Shown: positions 7,373-16,491, counted from the stretch's first letter. The stretch is 64,000 nucleotides of DNA from Acidimicrobiia bacterium (GCA_036396535.1 DASWKR010000035.1:62001-126000), one strand, 5' to 3'. A program made the numbers and translations. Notes: generated by a model not told the origin, from the sequence alone.

Positions 7373-8701
7373 TCACGTGAGTCGACCTCCGACCTCGACG
7401 ATCCGGCGCTGCAGGAACTCACGCTCCACCTCGTTCGACGCGAGGACAAGGGCCTTCTGGTAGGCGCGCAGTGCCGAGTCGTCGTCGCCGTGCCTGCGCA
7501 GCAGATCGGCGCGCGCCGCATGGAAGAGGTGGTAACCGTCGAGGTCGGCGGCGAGAGGCTCCATCTCGCTGAGCCCTGCCGACGGCCCTGCCGCCATCGC
7601 CACCGCCACGGCCCGGTTGAGAGCCACGACCGGGCCCGGCTGCAGGCGATGGAGCGAGTCGTAGAGCATCACGATCTGCTGCCAGTCGGTGGCGTCCGGC
7701 CGAGGCGCGGTGGCGTGGAGCGACGCGATCGCCGCCTGCACCTGGTAGGGACCCGCCCTGCCCGCCTCGAGCGCCCGATCGAGCAGATCGGATGCGGCTG
7801 CGATCTCGAGGCGGTCCCAACGCGAGCGATCCTGGTCCTCGAGCAGCACCAGTGTCCCGTGCTCGACCCTCGCCGCATGGCGCGAATCGTGGAACATCAT
7901 GAGGGCGGTGAGGCCGAGGGTCTCCGGCTCGCCCGGCATCAGCGAGGCCAGCATCCTCCCGAGCCTGATCGCCTCGCTGCAGAGGTCTCTCCTCACCATC
8001 TGGTTGCCGGACGTCGCCGAGTAACCCTCGTTGAAGATGAGGTACACCACTGCGAGCACGGACTCGAGTCGAGCCGGGAGGTCGGCCGCCGGAGGAACCC
8101 GATAGGGAATCGCCGCGTCGCGGATCTTGCGCTTGGCGCGCACCAGTCGCTGCGCCATGGTGGGCTCCCCGAGGAGGAACGCCCTTGCGATCTCACCCGT
8201 CGTGAGGCCGCCGAGGGTCTTCAGGGTGAGCGCCACCCTGGCCTCCATCGACAGCGCCGGATGGCAGCAGGTGAAGATGAGGCGAAGCCGATCGTCCTCG
8301 ACAGCCGTTTCGCCTATCGCCTCAGCCACGTCGTCACTCCGATCCAACTCGACGAGGTGGGCCAGCTCCTCCTGCTTCCTGGTGTAATTGGTCGCCCGAC
8401 GCATGCGGTCGATCGCCTTGCGACGAGCCGTCGTGGTGATCCACGCCGCCGGATTGGCGGGCTGCTCGACCTGCCAGGCCACGAGCGCCGTCGCCAGCGC
8501 ATCCTGGACCGCCTCCTCTGCGACCTCGAAGTCGCCCGAGTCGCGGATCAGCGTGGCCAGGACGCGCCCGTACTCCTCACGGAAGACGCGCTCGACGGCG
8601 CGTGCCGCGGCCGCCCGATCAGGACTCGTCTGCCCACTCCCACAGCGGCCGGATCTCGACCGAGCCGTACTTCGACCCCGGCAAGTCTGCGGCCACCGCA
8701 A
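7373..8701 (-). CDS. ECF42-type RNA polymerase sigma factor with C-terminal TPR-like extension (start uncertain)
   Basis: About 410-442 residues. The N-terminal ~170 residues carry region 2 ([15 protein letters not shown], then the [12 protein letters not shown] stretch) and region 4 ([20 protein letters not shown]). The remainder is the DUF6596/TPR-like extension typical of ECF42 ([11 protein letters not shown], then the [14 protein letters not shown] stretch and [11 protein letters not shown]). The protein must begin near [13 protein letters not shown], but no ATG, GTG or TTG is in frame between the DGPF stop and that point. The nearest is TTG at 8701, inside the DGPF gene, and it is used here. 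The DGPF gene upstream overlaps it and is the usual ECF42 partner. Confidence 0.85.
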   Translation of the reverse strand: MRWPQTCRGRSTARSRSGRCGSGQTSPDRAAAARAVERVFREEYGRVLATLIRDSGDFEVAEEAVQDALATALVAWQVEQPANPAAWITTTARRKAIDRMRRATNYTRKQEELAHLVELDRSDDVAEAIGETAVEDDRLRLIFTCCHPALSMEARVALTLKTLGGLTTGEIARAFLLGEPTMAQRLVRAKRKIRDAAIPYRVPPAADLPARLESVLAVVYLIFNEGYSATSGNQMVRRDLCSEAIRLGRMLASLMPGEPETLGLTALMMFHDSRHAARVEHGTLVLLEDQDRSRWDRLEIAAASDLLDRALEAGRAGPYQVQAAIASLHATAPRPDATDWQQIVMLYDSLHRLQPGPVVALNRAVAVAMAAGPSAGLSEMEPLAADLDGYHLFHAARADLLRRHGDDDSALRAYQKALVLASNEVEREFLQRRIVEVGGRLT

Positions 8702-8975
8702 TAGCCTCGTCGAGATCGCCCGCCTCGATGAGGTAGAAGCCGCCGAGGGTCTCCTTCGTCTCTGCGAACGGACCGTCGGTCGTGACCGTCTCGCCGTCGC
8801 GTACCCGCACGGTGGTGGCGGTCTCGACTCCGAGGAGCGCCTCACCGCCGAGGTTGCGTCCCGACTCGGTGAGGTTCTTCGTGAACTCGGCGTAATCGGC
8901 GTAGCTCTGCTGTTGCGACTCGGGGTCGGAAGGGACGCTCGCATCGTCCGTGTAGATCAGCAAGGCGTATCGCAT
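8619..8975 (-). CDS. YCII-related DGPF protein, partner of the ECF42 sigma factor
   Basis: A 118-residue protein of the YCII/DGPF family. It begins [12 protein letters not shown] and contains the name-giving [20 protein letters not shown]. The ATG at 8975 has an AGGAG Shine-Dalgarno 6 bases away, better than upstream starts. DGPF genes are characteristic neighbours and presumed targets of ECF42 sigma factors, and their biochemical role is poorly known. Here the gene precedes and overlaps the sigma gene, so the two are one operon. Confidence 0.85.
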   Translation of the reverse strand: MRYALLIYTDDASVPSDPESQQQSYADYAEFTKNLTESGRNLGGEALLGVETATTVRVRDGETVTTDGPFAETKETLGGFYLIEAGDLDEAIAVAADLPGSKYGSVEIRPLWEWADES

Positions 8976-9011
8976 CGCGTGCTCCTGTCTTCTCGGCTGC
9001 GACGTCATGAC

Positions 9012-9038
9012 GACGAACGAGGCGGCGCCCATTCGACA
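9012..9038 (-). promoter_or_regulatory. Putative ECF42-type promoter: TGTCGA-N17-CGTC
   Basis: Minus-strand TGTCGA (9038-9033), 17 bases, then CGTC (9015-9012). This agrees with the -35/-10 pattern I recall for ECF42 target promoters. It would start transcription near 9005, about 30 bases before the DGPF start, so the sigma factor would drive its own operon. Confidence 0.5.
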
Positions 9039-9114
9039 CCTGTTTGCCAAGCTAGCCGACCGGTGTCGGACGGCTCATGCCTCATCCACCGCGCCCGACG
9101 GCGCGCCCCTCACC

Positions 9115-9120
9115 TATGCT
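9115..9120 (+). promoter_or_regulatory. -10 box of a leaderless acyl-CoA dehydrogenase transcript
   Basis: TATGCT lies 8 bases before the ATG at 9129, and no Shine-Dalgarno is present between them. The spacing places the transcript start on or next to the start codon. Confidence 0.45.
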
Positions 9121-9128
9121 CGAAACGC

Positions 9129-10901
9129 ATGAGCGACTACCGGCCGCCGATCGGCGAGATCGAGTTCGTGCTCGAGCACATCGCAGGGATCGAGCAGATG
9201 TGCGCCCTCGATGACTTCCGGCACGTCGAGCCAGAGCTGGCGTTCGGAGCGCTCAGGGAGGCGGCGAGGTTCTTCGCCGAGGTCGTCGCCCCGACGAACC
9301 GGGCGGGTGACACACAGGGCTCGGTTCGCAACGCCGACGGCAGCGTGACGACCCCCGAAGAGTTCAAGAAGGCTTACGAGCAATACGTTGCCGCCGGGTG
9401 GAACGCAGTGAAGGCCCCCGTCGAGTACGGCGGCCACGGGTTCCCGCTCATCGTCGGCATCGCCGTGCTGGAGATGCTCACGACGGCCAACATGGCGTTC
9501 TCGCTGTGCCCGATGCTCACCTCGAGCGCCATCCTCGCCCTGCAGGAGCACGGCACCGACGAGCAGAAGGCGACCTACCTCGAGAAGCTCATCTCAGGCG
9601 AGTGGACCGGCACGATGGTCCTCACCGAGCCGGAGGCCGGATCGGACGTCGGCGCGCTGCGCACGAAAGCCGTGCCGAACGACGACGGATCCTGGAGCAT
9701 CACGGGCACGAAGATCTTCATCACGTGGGGCGAGCACGACATGGCCGAGAACATCGTGCACCTGGTCCTCGCCCGGACGCCCGGCGCCCCGCCTGGTACG
9801 AGGGGAATCAGCCTGTTCATCGTCCCGAAGTACCTCGTCGGCGCGGACGGAGCGCTCGCAGCCCGCAACGAGGCACATTGCGTTTCCATCGAGCACAAGC
9901 TCGGGATCCACGGCAGCCCGACGTGCGTGATGGCCTTCGAGGGAGCAACCGGGTACCTCGTCGGCGAGGTGAACTCCGGGATGCGCTCGATGTTCACGAT
10001 GATGAACGACGCCCGGCTCCACGTGGGGCTCGAGGGACTCGGCGTCACCGAGCGCGCCTATCAGAAGGCCCTCACATTCGCGACGGAGCGACGCCAAGGG
10101 CAAGCCGTCTCGGCGGGTCCAGGCGAGGCTTCGCCGATCATCGAGCACCCCGACGTCCGCAGGATGCTCCTCACGATGCGGGCGAACGCCGAGGCGATGC
10201 GTGCCCTCATGTACGACACCGCCAGGGCGATCGACATGTCCGCACACGCACAGACCGAGCAGGACCGCTCGGACGCCGCCGCACTCGCCGCTCTGCTCAC
10301 CCCTGTCGCCAAGGGATGGGGCACCGACATCGGCGTCGAGATGACGTCCATCGGGATTCAGGTGCACGGCGGCATGGGCTACGTCGAGGAGACCGGGGCG
10401 GCCCAGCTGTTTCGGGACTCACGAATCGCACCGATCTACGAGGGCACCAACGGGATCCAGGCCATCGACCTCGTCCTGCGCAAGATCCCGATCGACGGCG
10501 GGCGGGTGGTCCGCAAGTACCTGGCACAGATGATGGACGTTGCCGGCGATCTCGGTGCGGCAGGGCTCGACGCGCCGGCGGCCGCCCTGCGCGATGGAGT
10601 GGCCGCCCTGGAGATGGCCACGGAGTGGCTTCTCGAGCAGACCGATCCGAACGACGCCCTGGCAGGGGCATCCCCATACCTGCGGATGTTCGGCGTCGTC
10701 GCAGGTGGCTGCTACCTGGCGCGTGAAGCGATCGCCGCCCGGCAATCGGACGGCATCGACGAGGAGTTCGCAGCCGCCAAGCTGGCGACGGCGAGCTTCT
10801 ACGTCACCCAGCTCGTGCCCCAGGCGACCGGGATGCTGCCTGCGGTGACGGCGGGGGTGGCGGCACTCGGGGACACCGCCGCGGGCGCCCGATCGAGCTG
10901 A
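9129..10901 (+). CDS. Acyl-CoA dehydrogenase, long DmdC/FadE-type (590 aa)
   Basis: A FAD flavoenzyme that oxidises an acyl-CoA to its enoyl form and passes electrons to ETF. It has an N-terminal helical part, the flavin/substrate loop TGTMVLTEPEAGSDVG near residue 160, KIFITWGEHDMAENIVHLVL near 200, VHGGMGYVEETGAAQLFRDS near 415 and the catalytic-base segment IYEGTNGIQAIDL near 435. A C-terminal extension of ~150 residues marks the 590-residue group that includes 3-methylmercaptopropionyl-CoA dehydrogenase. Substrate is not predictable from sequence alone. The ATG at 9129 begins MSDYRPPIGEIEFVLEHIAG, typical of the group. The EtfD-like protein at 48.7 kb may carry its electrons to quinone. 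Confidence 0.9.
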   Translation: MSDYRPPIGEIEFVLEHIAGIEQMCALDDFRHVEPELAFGALREAARFFAEVVAPTNRAGDTQGSVRNADGSVTTPEEFKKAYEQYVAAGWNAVKAPVEYGGHGFPLIVGIAVLEMLTTANMAFSLCPMLTSSAILALQEHGTDEQKATYLEKLISGEWTGTMVLTEPEAGSDVGALRTKAVPNDDGSWSITGTKIFITWGEHDMAENIVHLVLARTPGAPPGTRGISLFIVPKYLVGADGALAARNEAHCVSIEHKLGIHGSPTCVMAFEGATGYLVGEVNSGMRSMFTMMNDARLHVGLEGLGVTERAYQKALTFATERRQGQAVSAGPGEASPIIEHPDVRRMLLTMRANAEAMRALMYDTARAIDMSAHAQTEQDRSDAAALAALLTPVAKGWGTDIGVEMTSIGIQVHGGMGYVEETGAAQLFRDSRIAPIYEGTNGIQAIDLVLRKIPIDGGRVVRKYLAQMMDVAGDLGAAGLDAPAAALRDGVAALEMATEWLLEQTDPNDALAGASPYLRMFGVVAGGCYLAREAIAARQSDGIDEEFAAAKLATASFYVTQLVPQATGMLPAVTAGVAALGDTAAGARSS

Positions 10902-10905
10902 CGCC

Positions 10906-11880
10906 ATGAGGAGGGTCCTCGGCTGGCTCCTCGGGGGCATCGCCCTCGGAGCCGCCTTGAACGCCATCCGGCGCCCCGTCGCCGATGCGGGCGACTCCCC
11001 CGCCCGGGTGGCCGTGCCGGGCGACGGGTCGGGGTCGGCCGGACATACTGCACGACGCGACGTGCGCACCACGGCCAAGACGGTCGCCGTTCGCTTGATG
11101 AGGCGCTTCAAGGAGAACCACACCGGCGTGGTGGCCGGGAGTCTCGCCTACTACGCCATGCTCTCGATCTTTCCGGCGGCGATCGCGGCCGTGGCGATCT
11201 ACGGTCTCGTCCTCCAGCCTGCCCAACTCGAGGCGCAGATAGCGGACATCTCGAGCGCCCTGCCGGCCGAGGCGTCGGAGCTCGTGCTCCGGCAGCTGCG
11301 CGAGATCGTGTCCGGATCCGGCTCGAGCCTCGGGATCGCGGCGGTCGTCTCGATCGGAGGCGCGGTGTGGTCGGCGTCTGCGGGAGTCAAGGCGTTGATC
11401 GTCGGCCTCAACATCGCGTACGGGATCACCGAGACCCGTAGGTTCTTGGTCTTGCGGGCAACGTCCGTGCTCATCACGCTCGGCTCGATCCTGTTCGTCG
11501 TCTCCGCCGTGGCCCTCGCCACGTTTCTCCCGCACCTCCCCGTGATCGGTGAGACCCCGCGGGCGGTCATTGCCTGGCTGAGATGGCCGGTCATCTTCCT
11601 CGTCGTGCTGTTCGGTCTCGGGGCCCTCTACAAGCTGGCGCCCAACCGCCCTGCGAGCACATTCCCGTGGCTGAGCGTAGGCGCCGCCGTGGCCGCCGTC
11701 GCCTGGGTCCTGGCGACCGTCGGCTTCTCCTTCTACGCCAACAGCATCGGGGACTTCAACGCCACATACGGCGCCCTCGGAGGCTTCATCGTCCTGCTGC
11801 TGTGGTTCTTCATGTCCGGATTCGTGGTTCTGCTCGGCGCCGAGCTCAACGCCGAGCTCGAGCATGCCGATATCCACTGA
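10906..11880 (+). CDS. YihY/UPF0761 (BrkB-like) membrane protein
   Basis: A 324-residue inner-membrane protein. After a ~60-residue basic, poorly ordered N-terminus, it carries about six membrane segments and the family's opening HTGVVAGSLAYYAMLSIFPA near residue 75, with SFYANSIGDFNATYGALGGF near 275. Once called a ribonuclease (RNase BN), this family is now an uncharacterised membrane group, sometimes tied to envelope integrity or transport. It starts 4 bases after the dehydrogenase stop, so it is probably co-transcribed, though no functional link is evident. Confidence 0.85.
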   Translation: MRRVLGWLLGGIALGAALNAIRRPVADAGDSPARVAVPGDGSGSAGHTARRDVRTTAKTVAVRLMRRFKENHTGVVAGSLAYYAMLSIFPAAIAAVAIYGLVLQPAQLEAQIADISSALPAEASELVLRQLREIVSGSGSSLGIAAVVSIGGAVWSASAGVKALIVGLNIAYGITETRRFLVLRATSVLITLGSILFVVSAVALATFLPHLPVIGETPRAVIAWLRWPVIFLVVLFGLGALYKLAPNRPASTFPWLSVGAAVAAVAWVLATVGFSFYANSIGDFNATYGALGGFIVLLLWFFMSGFVVLLGAELNAELEHADIH

Positions 11881-11936
11881 ATGCCCCGGCGACGGGGGCG
11901 CATGGAGACCCGGGCGCAAGCCGGCCGGGTCCTAAC

Positions 11937-12920
11937 ATGGCAAGCGGTAGGTTCCCCGACACCCCTTTCGACCACATGGCACTCCAACTCGCAGATCGCT
12001 GGATCTGGGACTTCTGGCTGACGACGGCGGGCGGCAGACACCACGTGTTCTACCTCCAGGCCCCGACGTCGCTGCGGGATCCCGGCTTGCGGCACTTCAA
12101 CGTGTCGATCGGGCATGCCGTGTCGGACGACCTCCACGGGTGGGAGGTGCTCCCGGACGCCTTCGGACCGGGCTCTGCCGGGAGCTTCGACGACCTGGCG
12201 ACGTGGACGGGCAGCATGCTCGAACACGACGGCAGGTGGTACATGCTCTACACCGGCGCCGGGAGCGCAGAGGATGGCCACGTCCAGCGGATCGGGCTGG
12301 CGACCTCCGACGACCTCGTCACCTGGGTGAAGCACCCGGGTCCCGTGATCGAGGCTGATCCGCGTTGGTACGAGATGCTCGATAGGTCCGTGTGGCGCGA
12401 CCTGGCGTGGCGCGACCCGTGGGTGTTCCGGCACGACGGCACCTTCCACGCCTACCTGACGGCCCGCGCCAACACGGGCGACCCGAGCGGGCGAGGGGTG
12501 ATCGGCCACGCCCGCTCTTCCGACCTGGTCGAATGGGAGGTGCTCCCCCCGATCACCGACCCGATGGGGTTCGGTCAGATGGAGGTCCCGCAGCTGTTCT
12601 CGCTCGACGACGGGTGGTACATGCTGTTCGCATCCGACACGCAGACGCAGGGCGACGCCAGGAGACACGGCGGAGCGGGCACCGGCACGTACTACCTGAG
12701 GGCCGACGACCCTCTCGGGCCGTTCGTCTTGGGGGGATCGGGGGTGCTCCAGGCAGACGAGGCGGGCTCGACTTACGCCGGCAAGGTGGTCGACGGGCCA
12801 ACCGGCCCTCTCTTCCTGGCGTGGCACCAGATCGACCCCACCGGGCGATTCATCGGAGCCCTCACGGACCCGATGCCCGTCACCGTCTCACCGGATGGTT
12901 CGCTCGAGGTCGCGGCGTGA
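11937..12920 (+). CDS. GH32-like beta-fructosidase (five-bladed propeller), cytoplasmic
   Basis: A 327-residue single-domain glycosidase of the GH32/GH68/GH43 superfamily. All three catalytic positions can be seen: the nucleophile Asp in RWIWDFWLT, the RDP aspartate in LAWRDPWVFRHDG, and the acid/base Glu in QMEVPQLF. TWTGSML is a GH32-type substrate-loop motif. It lacks the C-terminal beta-sandwich of classical GH32 enzymes and has no signal peptide, so it should act on imported sucrose or short fructans. The start at 11937 or the ATG at 11976 are both possible. Its stop overlaps the GH68-like gene by GTGA. GH43-like specificity cannot be excluded. Confidence 0.75.
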   Translation: MASGRFPDTPFDHMALQLADRWIWDFWLTTAGGRHHVFYLQAPTSLRDPGLRHFNVSIGHAVSDDLHGWEVLPDAFGPGSAGSFDDLATWTGSMLEHDGRWYMLYTGAGSAEDGHVQRIGLATSDDLVTWVKHPGPVIEADPRWYEMLDRSVWRDLAWRDPWVFRHDGTFHAYLTARANTGDPSGRGVIGHARSSDLVEWEVLPPITDPMGFGQMEVPQLFSLDDGWYMLFASDTQTQGDARRHGGAGTGTYYLRADDPLGPFVLGGSGVLQADEAGSTYAGKVVDGPTGPLFLAWHQIDPTGRFIGALTDPMPVTVSPDGSLEVAA

Positions 12921-14059
12921 TCGCCTGGACGAGAGAGCACGTCGCCGCCATCGCCATGGCGGACGACAACACCATCCCGCACATCCGCCGGGAAGACGTG
13001 CACCGCCTCGTCCCCGGCGTCGACTTGTGGGACCTGTGGCCCGTCCGAGAGCATGACGGGTCGATGGCGTCGCTGTGCGGCGGCCAGGTGTGGATCGCAC
13101 TCAGCGCCCCGGCCGAGGGTGACATCGGGCTGCGCCACAACATCGCCCGCCTCAGGGCCATCGGGTTCGTGGATGGGGCGTGGATCGACATGGGGCCGCT
13201 CTTCGAGGAGGGCGGCGCCCTCGGGAGCAGGCAGTGGGCTGGGTGCGCCAGGCTCGACCAGGAATCGGGAGTCCTCACGGTGCTCTACACGGCTGCGGGG
13301 CGCCTCGGCGAGGAGGCGCTCACGTTCGAGCAGGTCATCGCGCGCGGCACGGGCGTCGTGTCGTGTGACGAAGGCCGCCTCGTGCTCGAGCGGCAGGGCG
13401 AGCACGAGATCGTGCTCGACGCCGACGGGACCTGGTACAAGCAGGCCAAGGAAGTCACCGGCCGGGCCGGCTTCATCGACGCCTTCCGAGATCCCTTCCT
13501 CTTCGTCGATCCTGCCGACGGTGTCGAGTACGTGCTCTTCACGGCGACGCTCGCCGGTGCGGAGTCCCAATACGACGGCGCCATCGGCGTCGCCCGCACG
13601 GCCGGCGACGCCTTCGAGCTGCTCCCCCCTCTGGCGCACGCCGACGGCGTGAACAACGAGCTCGAGCGGCCGCACGTTGTCCACGTCGACGGCGGCTACT
13701 ACGTGTTCTTCTCGACACAGCGCCGGACGTTCGACCCGTCGTGCCAGGGCCCCACCGGCCTGTACGGCTTCTACGGGGAGTCGCTCTTCGGCCCGTACCG
13801 CCCACTCAACGGATCGGGCCTGGTGATCGCCAACCCGCCCCGCGAGCCGTTCCAGGGCTATTCATGGCTCGTGCTGAACGACCTGTCCGTGGTGAGCTTC
13901 GTCGACATGCACAACCTCGCAGGGACGCACCCGGATGACATCGGAGGGGTCGGGTTGCGCGAGTACTTCGGGGCGACCGCAGCCCCGATCCTCCAGATCG
14001 AGGTGTCGGGAGATCGCACGAGGCTCGTCGGCGCCCACGGGCCACTCGAGCTGCTCTGA
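12917..14059 (+). CDS. GH68-like fructosyltransferase/beta-fructosidase, no signal peptide
   Basis: A 380-residue GH68-type protein starting at a GTG overlapping the previous stop. The nucleophile motif VDLWDLWPV (Asp39 in the usual WDxWP context), the RQWAGCA substrate motif, the stabiliser FRDPFLF and the acid/base NELERPHVV match levansucrases, except that DE is replaced by NE at the last motif. Known GH68 enzymes (levansucrase, inulosucrase) are mostly secreted and make fructans, whereas this one has no export signal. With the GH32-like partner it may hydrolyse sucrose or transfer fructosyl groups inside the cell. Translational coupling suggests the two are needed together. Confidence 0.8.
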   Translation: MIAWTREHVAAIAMADDNTIPHIRREDVHRLVPGVDLWDLWPVREHDGSMASLCGGQVWIALSAPAEGDIGLRHNIARLRAIGFVDGAWIDMGPLFEEGGALGSRQWAGCARLDQESGVLTVLYTAAGRLGEEALTFEQVIARGTGVVSCDEGRLVLERQGEHEIVLDADGTWYKQAKEVTGRAGFIDAFRDPFLFVDPADGVEYVLFTATLAGAESQYDGAIGVARTAGDAFELLPPLAHADGVNNELERPHVVHVDGGYYVFFSTQRRTFDPSCQGPTGLYGFYGESLFGPYRPLNGSGLVIANPPREPFQGYSWLVLNDLSVVSFVDMHNLAGTHPDDIGGVGLREYFGATAAPILQIEVSGDRTRLVGAHGPLELL

Positions 14060-14077
14060 CCGGCCAGACCTCCGGTC
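14058..14077. terminator. Weak bidirectional hairpin between convergent genes
   Basis: GACCGG (14058-14063, including the last bases of the GH68-like stop) pairs with CCGGTC (14072-14077) around 8 bases. It sits between the ends of the plus-strand glycosidase pair and the minus-strand thioredoxin-like gene. No T-run. Confidence 0.35.
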
Positions 14078-14082
14078 CGGCT

Positions 14083-14655
14083 CTAGGGAGCGATCGAGTC
14101 GGCGATCATCGCCAGCATTGCCGGGTCGAGCTCGCCGGAGGTCCTCTGCACGACGTTGCCGTCGGCGTCTGAGAAGACGAAGAACGGGAAGCCGCTCAGC
14201 CCGAGCGCCTCGCCCGCCGAGTACGCCTCGTCGTCGAAGACGACCGGCGCCGTCCAGTCCTCGTCAACGAGCCACGCACCCGGCGGGAAGTTGCGCAGCT
14301 CGGCGGTCGTGCCGGTCGCCAGGGCGATCACGTCGACACCATCCGGGAGGCCTCCCGCGTCGATCCAGTCAACGATGCGGGGCACCTCGGCTTCGCAGTG
14401 GGGGCACCAATGGGCGAGAGCTACGACGATCTTGGCGCGGCCGTCCGCCTCGATGGCGACCGCCTCCCCCGACAGCCCCGTACCGGAGATCGACGGCAGC
14501 GGCATACCGGATGCCGCATCCGGCTCGCCAACGTACTCCGGCAGTGCCCCGGACACAGCCACGTCGCCGAATGCCACGTCGTTGGCGGATCCGGGCGTCC
14601 CACACGACGTCACGACCAGGGCAAGCGCCAGCACGGCGGGCGTGACCCGTCTCAT
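14083..14655 (-). CDS. TlpA/thioredoxin-like lipoprotein with CPHC active site
   Basis: A 190-residue exported thiol protein. The N-terminus MRRVTPAVLALALVVTSCG is a lipoprotein signal with lipobox VTSC (modified Cys18). The thioredoxin fold carries the redox motif HWCPHCEAEVPRI near residue 88 and the cis-Pro segment SGFPFFVFSD near 158. A CPHC motif favours an oxidising, DsbA-like role. Its start overlaps the DsbB stop (ATGA), so it is probably the exported partner reoxidised by that quinone-linked enzyme. Confidence 0.85.
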   Translation of the reverse strand: MRRVTPAVLALALVVTSCGTPGSANDVAFGDVAVSGALPEYVGEPDAASGMPLPSISGTGLSGEAVAIEADGRAKIVVALAHWCPHCEAEVPRIVDWIDAGGLPDGVDVIALATGTTAELRNFPPGAWLVDEDWTAPVVFDDEAYSAGEALGLSGFPFFVFSDADGNVVQRTSGELDPAMLAMIADSIAP

Positions 14656-15179
14656 CTGTCTCCTCCTCCGTAGATCATGAGGGCGGCGATGAAGGTGAAC
14701 CCGGCGAGCGCCATGAGCGGGATCGACACGAAGTGGTACTCCCAGACCCACGTCAGGGTGCACGGGTTGTCGAGGTCGCAGCTCGCCGACGTCAACGAGG
14801 GAAATCGCTGCAACACGTAGTGGTAGATCGAGACGAGCGACCCGATCGCAACGACCGGCAGGACGTACCGGCGAACCGAGAGGTCCCGCCTGAGCAGAGC
14901 CACCAGCAGCACGACCGACAATGGGTACATCGCGATGCGTTGATACCAACACAGCTCGCACGGCGGATACCCGGCGATCTCCGAGTAGTACAGGCTGCCA
15001 CCGGTTGCGACGGCTGCCACGATCCACGCCACCGTGAGTGAGTGGGTGCGCAACGCCCTGCCCGCTGCGCCTGCCGGCCGTGCCGCCACAGGCAGGACGG
15101 TGAGGGCGCCGATGAAGGCGGCGATGGCGAGGGTCGCGAACAGCAGAGACATCGTCGACAGCCATCCTGCGTGAGCCAC
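14652..15179 (-). CDS. DsbB/BdbC-type disulfide bond formation membrane protein
   Basis: A 175-residue four-helix membrane protein. The first redox pair is CELCWYQR near residue 75, in the loop after helix 2, and the second is CDLDNPC near residue 133, before the last helix. DsbB oxidises a periplasmic DsbA-like partner and passes electrons to quinone. The C-terminal YGGGDR runs into the start of the TlpA-like gene. The start at 15179 is used, and ATG 15152 (MSLLFATLA) is an alternative. The gene diverges from the helicase gene across 76 bases. Confidence 0.88.
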   Translation of the reverse strand: MAHAGWLSTMSLLFATLAIAAFIGALTVLPVAARPAGAAGRALRTHSLTVAWIVAAVATGGSLYYSEIAGYPPCELCWYQRIAMYPLSVVLLVALLRRDLSVRRYVLPVVAIGSLVSIYHYVLQRFPSLTSASCDLDNPCTLTWVWEYHFVSIPLMALAGFTFIAALMIYGGGDR

Positions 15180-15255
15180 GACACGGCGACCAGGGAAGAA
15201 AGTCCCCGATGGGATGCGCCCGGCTCAGCCTGCACTACATTGGGTGCGTTACAGC

Positions 15256-16491
15256 ATGACACAAGACCTCGAAACCTCACCGCAGGTTGCAGATTTCGCC
15301 GGGCTGGGCATCGAAGACGACCTCATAGCGGCATTGGGCCAGGGGGGCATCCGAGCTCCGTTCCCCATCCAGCTTCTCGCCATCCCCGACGCGCTGGCCG
15401 GTCGCGACGTCTCGGGCAAGGCACAGACGGGATCCGGCAAGACGCTCGCCTTCGGGCTGCCGATGGTGCAGCTGCTCGAGAAGGCCCACCCCAAGCGGCC
15501 ACGCGGGCTGGTGCTCGTCCCGACGCGTGAGCTCGCCAACCAGGTCACCGAGGTCCTCACCCTGCTCGCTCGGTCGCGAGGCATGGGCGTCGTCGCCGTC
15601 TACGGGGGAGCGTCGATGAAGCACCAGATCGACGCCTTGCGCCGCGGCGTCGAGATCGTGATCGCCACCCCGGGACGCCTCATCGACCTGCTGGAGCGCA
15701 AGCAGGTGAAGCTCGACGACGTCCGCATGGTCACCATCGACGAGGCGGATCAGATGGCGGACATGGGCTTCCTCCCTCAGGTGCGGAGGATCATGCGCGA
15801 GCTGCCCACGGAGTATCAGACGATGCTCTTCTCGGCGACCCTCGACGGCCAGGTGGCCACGCTCGTCGCCGACTACATGGAGGACCCGGTCAGGCACGAG
15901 GTCGAGACTCCGACCCAGACGGTGGCGACGATGGAGCATCGTTTCCTCAAGGTCCACCACATGGACAAGATCAGGGTCGCCGCTCAGATCGCCCGCAGCG
16001 CCAAACGAACCCTCATGTTCGTCCGCACCAAGACGAGCTGCGACGACGTCGCCAAGAAGCTGCGCGACGAGGGCGTCGACGCCCGCGCCATCCACGGCGA
16101 CCTCTACCAGTCGAAGCGAGAGAAGGCGCTCGAGCAGTTCTCGTCGGGGGTGACGCCGGTCCTCGTGGCGACGAACGTCGCAGCCAGGGGCCTGCACATC
16201 GACGACGTCGACATCGTCGTCCACTACGACCCTCCCGACGACCCGAAGACCTACGTCCACAGGTCGGGTCGCACGGCGCGGGCAGGAGAAGCAGGCCTCG
16301 TGGTCACGCTCGTCGAGTGGGACGAGGTCAACGAGGTGGTTCGGATCCAGCGCAAGGCCGGCCTCAACGTGCCGATCGTCAAGATGTTCTCGAACGACCC
16401 GCGGCTCGACGACCTCACCGCCTGGGAGCCCGACATCGACATGGCACCGATGCAGTCGAAGGTGCCCGGGAAGCGTCGCAGGCGGTTCTGA
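15256..16491 (+). CDS. DEAD-box RNA helicase
   Basis: A 411-residue ATP-dependent RNA helicase with the complete motif set in order: Q-motif region with PFPIQLLAIP, motif I AQTGSGKT near residue 58, PTRELA near 90, TPGR near 138, DEAD near 165, SAT near 195, ATNVAARGLHIDDVD near 305 and HRSGRTAR near 335. It ends with a short Lys/Arg tail, so it is the minimal-core type. It likely unwinds rRNA or mRNA structure. The ATG at 15256 (MTQDLETSPQ) follows a TACATT box by 14 bases. No cold-shock signal was recognised. Confidence 0.92.
   Translation: MTQDLETSPQVADFAGLGIEDDLIAALGQGGIRAPFPIQLLAIPDALAGRDVSGKAQTGSGKTLAFGLPMVQLLEKAHPKRPRGLVLVPTRELANQVTEVLTLLARSRGMGVVAVYGGASMKHQIDALRRGVEIVIATPGRLIDLLERKQVKLDDVRMVTIDEADQMADMGFLPQVRRIMRELPTEYQTMLFSATLDGQVATLVADYMEDPVRHEVETPTQTVATMEHRFLKVHHMDKIRVAAQIARSAKRTLMFVRTKTSCDDVAKKLRDEGVDARAIHGDLYQSKREKALEQFSSGVTPVLVATNVAARGLHIDDVDIVVHYDPPDDPKTYVHRSGRTARAGEAGLVVTLVEWDEVNEVVRIQRKAGLNVPIVKMFSNDPRLDDLTAWEPDIDMAPMQSKVPGKRRRRF

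Noticed and set aside
10804-11919. 371-codon minus-strand open frame opposite YihY
   Set aside because: A low-complexity, charged translation opposite a membrane protein of clear family; typical of antisense frames at high GC.
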